Origin: Cellulosilyticum ruminicola JCM 14822
GTDB taxonomy: Bacteria > Bacillota > Clostridia > Lachnospirales > Cellulosilyticaceae
Length of the DNA stretch: 64,000 bases
Assembly (NCBI RefSeq): GCF_001311925.1
Contig: NZ_BBCG01000005.1
Span: 1-64,000, forward strand
Direction of reading: 5' to 3'
Below are positions 58,547 through 64,000 of the stretch, piece by piece; position 1 is the stretch's first letter; each line of letters opens with the position of its first letter. The notes under the pieces were generated by a model that did not search any database, was not told where the DNA came from, and saw nothing but the letters and a program-made list of their open reading frames with translations. The translations under genes were made by a program, and so were the position numbers.

Positions 58547-59480
58547 TTAATTTAATTGTTCCTCTATATATTGTGCTAATTCTTCTATTGTTGAATAGTG
58601 GTAAATCATAGATGCTTCTATATTAAGATTAAAAATATTATTAATGCTTTCTATCCATTCTACACCTACTATTGAATCTACTCCCATATCTATAAATGAT
58701 GTATCCATATCTAAATCATCATCTATTCCCATAACCTCAGTTAATTTTGTTAAGAGTGTATTCTTTATTTCTTCTATATTTCTACTTGGATCTATACTTG
58801 CCTCTTCACTTATTACTACTTGTTCTTCACTAGCTGCTATTTCTTGAGCTGTACTTTCCTCAGTTGAAATCTTTTGAACATCGTGCTCTTCAAGTGTTTT
58901 AGATCCTGCACCTAATTCTTGATATATATATTCACCTAACTCATCTATTGTTGAATAGTGATAAATAGTTGATGCTTCTATATTAAGATTAAAGGTATTA
59001 TTAATACTTTCTATCCATTCTACACCTACTATTGAATCTACTCCCATATCTATAAATGATGTGTCCATATCTAAATCATCTTTTTCGATACCCATTACTT
59101 CAACTAACTTAGTTTGTAATACATCTTTTACCTTGCTTAAATCTATATCTGCCTCTTTATCTGTTAACGTATTTTCTGGCTTAACTTCTAATTTTGTTTC
59201 TTCTACAACAACTGGCTCTTCTTCAATCGCAATAGTATTTGTTCCTACTATTTCATATATATACTTTCCTAGTTCTTCTAATGTTGAGTAGTGATAAATC
59301 ATAGATGCTTCTATATTAATATTAAAGGTATTATTAATATTCTCTATCCATTCTACACCTACTATTGAATCTACTCCCATATCTATAAATGAACTTTCTT
59401 GTTCTAGCTCATCTAACTCAATTCCTAAAGCTTCACTTAACTTTTTGCCTAATACATCCACAATCTCATCATATGTAACT
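58547..59480 (-). repeat. Three tandem ACP-coding repeats
   Basis: Three copies of about 230-240 bases (58547-58790, 58905-59140, 59250-59480) share long near-identical stretches around the GVDSIVGVEW codons, separated by variable Glu/Val/Thr-rich linkers. The similarity suggests recent duplication or gene conversion. Tandem ACPs of this kind raise flux at beta-branching modules. Confidence 0.85.
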
Positions 59481-62400
59481 TGATTAGAAATGGATGTTTC
59501 TTTTTTCACTTCCGTAGTTTCTACTGTGTTAACACTAGGTTCTACTTTATTAATCTTTTCTAATTTAACAATATCTACTTTAGATCCTATCACTGTCATA
59601 TCTATCTCAGGTATATCATCTAATGTAACTAGTGTAACAATATTATTAACAGTAGCAACTGCTTTAGGTTTTTCATCCTTTTTAGAAACCTCTACTTTTC
59701 CACTAATCTTTTGGGTAATAGCAGTTTGTTCTTTCTTAACTTCTTTCTTTTCAATTATAGGTTTTTGTACTACTTGTGTTTCTTGAAGAACTTCTTTTTT
59801 CTGTGCTATAACTTCTTTTTTCTCATTTACCCAATATAACTTATCATCAAATACATAACCTGGCATATGTAACTTATTGATATTAGAATCAAATACTGAA
59901 CTCCAATCTAAGTTATAGCCTTCACTATAAAATTCTGCTAACACTTCAAGTGTATCAAGATATTTTTCTCTATCATCCTTAATATTTTTACAATCAGACA
60001 ATAAGTCCGTAATACAACGTTTAATAGCTTTCTTCTCCATAAAGTGTTTATCTACAACACCTGTATATAGGTTTTCCCCTACCTTAGCTAATTTGATTTG
60101 ATCTGCAAGTTCATCTAGACTTGTATTATTCTTTATAATATATGCATTTCTATATTTAAAGTGGCGTCTACCTGTATTCATGGTATAGCATATTTCTTCT
60201 ATACTACCTTGGATTTTTCTATTTTTAATATCTTGAACGAATTGATTTATCGCTGCATCTAATGCAGTTTGTGTTTTAGATGAAAATGTTAATATATAAT
60301 AAGGATTTGTTCCTTGTTTTTCTTTAACTGTGTTCTCATCATAATCTTCAATTACCGCATGAGCATTTGTTCCACTCATACCAAATGCACTTACTGCCCC
60401 TAAACGTTTCTTATGATCACTATTCCATTCCCTGCTTTCTTTATTAATATAGAATGGAGATTTATCTAGTTTAAAGAATTCATTTTCTTCATCACAATTT
60501 ATACTCATAGGAATTGTCTTATTCTTCATAGCTAATACTAAACTAACTAAACTTACAAGACCAGATGCTGCAAATGCATGTCCTACATTAGGTTTTACTG
60601 ATGTAATTGCACAGAATTCTTTTTGACTTGTATACTCTGTGAATACATTCTTTAATGCATTAATTTCTATTGGATCACCTAATTTAGTTCCTGTTCCATG
60701 AGTTACAATATAATCTATTTCTTGAGGATTAATATTATTATTTTCATATACTGATTTTAATAAATCGGCTTGAGCTGTCATACTCGGAGCAGTAATTCCA
60801 TTTGTTTTACCATCATAATTTGTACCTGTTCCTTTAATAACTGCATAAATTGGATTCTTATCTCGTTTAGCTTTACTTAATGGTTTAATAACAATTGATA
60901 CAATAGCTTCTCCTGGAACCATTCCATCTGCCTTATTATCAAAAGCTGCACATTTTCCTGTTGGTGATATCATTCTAGCCTTATCAATTGATTCAAATGT
61001 TTCAGCAGCTAAAAGTAAGTTAACACCAGATACTATGGCTGTATCACAATCTCCGTTTTTTAAACTTAAACAAGCTTGATGTAATGCTACTAAACTAGAT
61101 GAACATGCTGTACTAATTACCATATTAGTACCTTTTAAATTAAGGAAATAAGATAGTCTTGCAGCCATTACACCAAGGTGATTTGCTGTTATAGGAACAT
61201 CTATTCCACTTACTAATTGATAATCTCCTGACTCTGCTCCAACAAACATTCCAATTACTTCATTATTTATATCAGAATCGCCATATGCTGCATCTTCTAA
61301 TGCATGCCAAGATTCTTCTAATAATAGTCTTTGTCTAGGATCCATTTCATTTGCTTCTCTAGGTGAAATTTCAAAGAAACTTGGATCAAACGCTTTTACT
61401 TGTGGCACAAAACCACCAACCCAGCTTGGTTTAATATTTTCTTTTGAAAATCTATCTTCTGGTAATGTTGTGATCATAGATTTGCCTGATTTGATAATGT
61501 CCCAAAGCTCATCAATATTATTAGCTCCAGCAAATTTACCACTCATTCCAATGATTGCAATCGGATCATTTTCTTTTACACTACTTTTTATCTCCTGCAT
61601 CTCTATCATATCCTCTAATATATTATTTTTTTCTAACCCTTCTTCCTGGGTTACTTCCCCTTGTAGTGAACTTTCTTCTACTTTATCTTCCTCATCTTCA
61701 CAGTTATATAATAATTGCATTCCTTCTTTTTCATTAGTAATCAAGTGTTCTACTAATTGATTAACTGTAGAATATCCATAAAAGATAGCTGGTGTTACTT
61801 CTACATTAAAGTGCTCTGTCATAACCTCTGCAAGGCTCATAAATGCAATTGAATCATATCCGTAATCTGCAAAATTCTTATTATCATCTAATTTATCTAT
61901 TGATAAATAAATAACTTCACTTACCAAACGTCGTACATCATTTAATATAAGTTTCTTTAGTTTACTTTCATTCCCTGCTTTTAAGTTCTTATCTATAACT
62001 TTAATACTTACTTTTTCCTTAACTTTTGTTTCCTCTTTGACTCTTATATTTCTAGATGGAGTTGTTCCAGTAATATTTAAAAATTGTCTAATTTTATTTG
62101 GCTCACCTAAAAATACTATTTGTTCACCACTTTCTTGAGAAAGTACTTTATCTAACGTTTCAAGCCCATTAACTGTATCTAATAGCACTTGACTACTTGA
62201 TTTAAGGTACATCTGAGTTCTTTCTTTATCCATTACATTCATTTTTCCATCTTGCCAAATTGGCCAACATATAACAAATGTCTTTCCATTGTTAATATAT
62301 TGCATTCTATATTTGGCATAACTCATAAGGAATCTATTTGCAATAGCATAATCACAAGAACCAAAATCACCTAATACAGCCGCTGTTGAAGAGAAATAAC

Positions 62401-64000
62401 ATACAAAATCAAGACTTTCATCTTTAAATGCCTTATCAATATTAATTGCTCCACTAATCTTTGGTTCAATAATACACTTAAAGTCATTTAACTCTTTTTC
62501 AAATACCATCCTATAATTTTCAATACCTGCACAATGTACTACACCATTTACACTGCCAAAACACTTTTTAGCATGATAAGCGACATTTTGCATCTCTTCT
62601 AAATCTCCTACATTAGCCTGTACATAAAGAACATTCGTTCCAAGTTCTTCTATCTGCGCAATTTCTTTTCGTTTTTCTTCATTTAATTCACTTCTACCAA
62701 CTAATACTAGATTAATTTTATGTTGCTTAGCAAAGTGTTTTGCAACAATCAAACCTAGTCCTCCACAACCACCAGTGATTACATATGTACCATTCTCTTT
62801 AACTTCATACTTTGTATTTTCTATTTGTATTTCTTTAGCTTTCATAATCATTCTTAACTCATCTTTATATAAAACTGTTTGTACATTATCCTGACATAAT
62901 TCTTCATAAACATGAGTTAAGACTTTATTTAAATCATACTCCCTATTATTTGTTATTTCGTTAAATACTACTGCAAATTTTGTATTTGTGATAAGCCCTA
63001 AAGATCTATCAAATCCAATCATAGCTTCTTGATAACATGTTTCTACATTATTACTAAATTCACCTGCTACAATTAATTTATTGACTCTTAAACTTACATT
63101 TTTTATAGCTTTTAAAAGTCTTACTATATCTAAATAATTATTTTCATACTGGCTTTCTTCTATTGGATTTAAATAAACTATTGCATCAACCGATTTTTCC
63201 TGTTCCTTGATATTAAGTAGTATATTATTCATAGCTTCTTGATTCATACTTGATTTAACAAATACTACTTTACAATCTGGATTAGCATCTTTCACTACAG
63301 CTAAAAAGGTGTTTTTAGTTTCTTCTTCACCTGCAAAGCAAACAATATTATTTATGTTCTTTCTCTTATCGTTTTCCCTTAATGCTTCAACCCATTCTTC
63401 CTTAAACACTACTAATTTATTCTCTTGCTCAGCTATGTTATCAATACTCTCCTTTTCTTGTTTTACATCTACTACTTGCTCACCTTTCAAAAAGTCTTGA
63501 CTTGCTGCAATCCAATAATGTTCTTTTTCAAATGAGTAGGTTGGTAAACTTAATTTGTTTGGTTTACCTTCTGTATAAATTAAATTCCAGTCAACATTGA
63601 TGCCATTAACCCATAATTTTAAAATCCTATCATACTGTCTAGTTTCATATAAGTTAATAATGGCTTCTTTAGTTAATTCTTCCACAGCCTCATCATTTGT
63701 ATAATATAAATTAGCTATTTCTTTATTACCAGCTACATACTCTTCTAATTTAGCTTCTAATGACTGTATACTATCAGCTACAATTCCAATTCTCTTTTCC
63801 ATTGCTTCTCGACCTACTTGAAGTGTATAAGCAATATCAGAAATATTCATATCTTCATGTTGCTTAATGCAACCTAATAATTCTTTTGCATTTCTACTTA
63901 AAGCTTCTTCTGTCTTTGCAGATAAAATAACTAATTGTTTGCCTTCTCCATTTTGCTGTTTGCTCTTATTACACATATCATACTCCTCAACGATAATGTG
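58547..64000 (-). CDS. Trans-AT type I PKS (KS end)-KR-ACP-KS-ACP-ACP-ACP, 5' end outside window
   Basis: 1,817 residues are visible. The frame stays open to the right edge, where HIIVEEYD is the end of a KS, so the gene starts beyond 64000. Domains from the edge: post-KS linker (to about 180); KR (about 395-610; TGGCGGLG, FSSTAAV, CDYAIAN); ACP1 (about 680-755; YGYDSIAF); KS (about 810-1220; STACSSS, THGTGTKLGDP, NVGHAFAASG, all active); linker rich in Lys, Val and Glu (about 1390-1500); then three tandem ACPs (about 1507-1583, 1620-1698, 1737-1817), each with GVDSIVGVEW, Trp six residues after the carrier Ser, the beta-branching flag. No AT domain is present, so malonyl loading must be in trans. 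The protein ends at the last ACP. Confidence 0.93.
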   Translation of the reverse strand, partial: HIIVEEYDMCNKSKQQNGEGKQLVILSAKTEEALSRNAKELLGCIKQHEDMNISDIAYTLQVGREAMEKRIGIVADSIQSLEAKLEEYVAGNKEIANLYYTNDEAVEELTKEAIINLYETRQYDRILKLWVNGINVDWNLIYTEGKPNKLSLPTYSFEKEHYWIAASQDFLKGEQVVDVKQEKESIDNIAEQENKLVVFKEEWVEALRENDKRKNINNIVCFAGEEETKNTFLAVVKDANPDCKVVFVKSSMNQEAMNNILLNIKEQEKSVDAIVYLNPIEESQYENNYLDIVRLLKAIKNVSLRVNKLIVAGEFSNNVETCYQEAMIGFDRSLGLITNTKFAVVFNEITNNREYDLNKVLTHVYEELCQDNVQTVLYKDELRMIMKAKEIQIENTKYEVKENGTYVITGGCGGLGLIVAKHFAKQHKINLVLVGRSELNEEKRKEIAQIEELGTNVLYVQANVGDLEEMQNVAYHAKKCFGSVNGVVHCAGIENYRMVFEKELNDFKCIIEPKISGAINIDKAFKDESLDFVCYFSSTAAVLGDFGSCDYAIANRFLMSYAKYRMQYINNGKTFVICWPIWQDGKMNVMDKERTQMYLKSSSQVLLDTVNGLETLDKVLSQESGEQIVFLGEPNKIRQFLNITGTTPSRNIRVKEETKVKEKVSIKVIDKNLKAGNESKLKKLILNDVRRLVSEVIYLSIDKLDDNKNFADYGYDSIAFMSLAEVMTEHFNVEVTPAIFYGYSTVNQLVEHLITNEKEGMQLLYNCEDEEDKVEESSLQGEVTQEEGLEKNNILEDMIEMQEIKSSVKENDPIAIIGMSGKFAGANNIDELWDIIKSGKSMITTLPEDRFSKENIKPSWVGGFVPQVKAFDPSFFEISPREANEMDPRQRLLLEESWHALEDAAYGDSDINNEVIGMFVGAESGDYQLVSGIDVPITANHLGVMAARLSYFLNLKGTNMVISTACSSSLVALHQACLSLKNGDCDTAIVSGVNLLLAAETFESIDKARMISPTGKCAAFDNKADGMVPGEAIVSIVIKPLSKAKRDKNPIYAVIKGTGTNYDGKTNGITAPSMTAQADLLKSVYENNNINPQEIDYIVTHGTGTKLGDPIEINALKNVFTEYTSQKEFCAITSVKPNVGHAFAASGLVSLVSLVLAMKNKTIPMSINCDEENEFFKLDKSPFYINKESREWNSDHKKRLGAVSAFGMSGTNAHAVIEDYDENTVKEKQGTNPYYILTFSSKTQTALDAAINQFVQDIKNRKIQGSIEEICYTMNTGRRHFKYRNAYIIKNNTSLDELADQIKLAKVGENLYTGVVDKHFMEKKAIKRCITDLLSDCKNIKDDREKYLDTLEVLAEFYSEGYNLDWSSVFDSNINKLHMPGYVFDDKLYWVNEKKEVIAQKKEVLQETQVVQKPIIEKKEVKKEQTAITQKISGKVEVSKKDEKPKAVATVNNIVTLVTLDDIPEIDMTVIGSKVDIVKLEKINKVEPSVNTVETTEVKKETSISNQVTYDEIVDVLGKKLSEALGIELDELEQESSFIDMGVDSIVGVEWIENINNTFNINIEASMIYHYSTLEELGKYIYEIVGTNTIAIEEEPVVVEETKLEVKPENTLTDKEADIDLSKVKDVLQTKLVEVMGIEKDDLDMDTSFIDMGVDSIVGVEWIESINNTFNLNIEASTIYHYSTIDELGEYIYQELGAGSKTLEEHDVQKISTEESTAQEIAASEEQVVISEEASIDPSRNIEEIKNTLLTKLTEVMGIDDDLDMDTSFIDMGVDSIVGVEWIESINNIFNLNIEASMIYHYSTIEELAQYIEEQLN

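Noticed and set aside
58547-59480. Regularly spaced similar DNA blocks resembling a repeat array
   Set aside because: They are in frame, encode complete ACP domains and have coding spacers of unequal length; not CRISPR.
1-64000. tRNA, rRNA and CRISPR loci
   Set aside because: No tRNA cloverleaf, rRNA segment or direct-repeat/spacer array was recognised on either strand.

Overview
The window comes from a low-GC, Gram-positive anaerobe of the class Clostridia, most like Lachnospirales/Cellulosilyticum relatives. That placement is inferred from AT-rich codon use, strong AGGAGG ribosome binding sites, a clostridial S10-spc-alpha gene order with a KOW protein between map and infA, an L17 with an internal insertion, and GTG/TTG starts. 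I cannot name the species. Almost every gene is on the minus strand. Only the IS66 genes and the nfo/SDR pair are on plus.

Layout. (1) 1-4350 is a cell-envelope block: two tandem S41-protease-like proteins, then FtsE, FtsX and a coiled-coil M23 hydrolase, the usual FtsEX-PcsB/CwlO division-hydrolase set. (2) 4375-6862 holds a CdaR/PucR-type regulator and an MsmX/UgpC-type sugar ABC ATPase. (3) 7157-15886 is a wall-glycopolymer locus transcribed leftward: LCP ligase, phosphodiester glycosidase (broken by two frameshifts), a small exported protein, a DUF5693 membrane protein, the pyruvyltransferase CsaB and a WecG/TagA-type glycosyltransferase. A second LCP gene lies at 18041-19411. (4) 16260-17868 (plus strand) is endonuclease IV followed by a frameshifted short-chain dehydrogenase. 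(5) 19642-40239 is translation machinery: rpsI/rplM with a leader, truA, the ECF transporter module ecfA1-ecfA2-ecfT, then rplQ-rpoA-rpsD-rpsK-rpsM-rpmJ-infA-KOW-map-adk-secY and the whole spc and S10 operons back to rpsJ. Upstream of rpsJ are a good sigma-A promoter (40497-40525) and a strongly folded leader. (6) 40773-42916 is an IS66-family element that looks internally deleted (no tnpB), abutting the 3' tail of an otherwise missing gene. (7) 42932-64000 is a trans-AT polyketide/nonribosomal-peptide cluster running off the right edge.

How the cluster appears to work. The PKS (58547-64000, 5' end outside the window) carries the end of a KS, then KR-ACP-KS and three tandem ACPs, with no acyltransferase. 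All three terminal ACPs have a Trp six residues after the phosphopantetheine Ser, the known flag for beta-branching. A full beta-branching cassette is present: donor ACP, decarboxylating KS (Cys to Ser), HMG-CoA-synthase-like enzyme, ECH1, and ECH2 fused to a thioesterase. An NRPS (partial C, A, PCP, C), a PEBP-family protein and a GH1-fold protein lacking both catalytic glutamates lie between them. A MacA/MacB-like adaptor, permease and ATPase probably export the product.

Sequence quality. Five single-base deletions, mostly in short A/T runs, break otherwise well conserved genes (phosphodiester glycosidase twice, SDR, ecfA2, NRPS). The pattern looks more like consensus-sequence error than decay, so raw reads should be checked before these are treated as pseudogenes.
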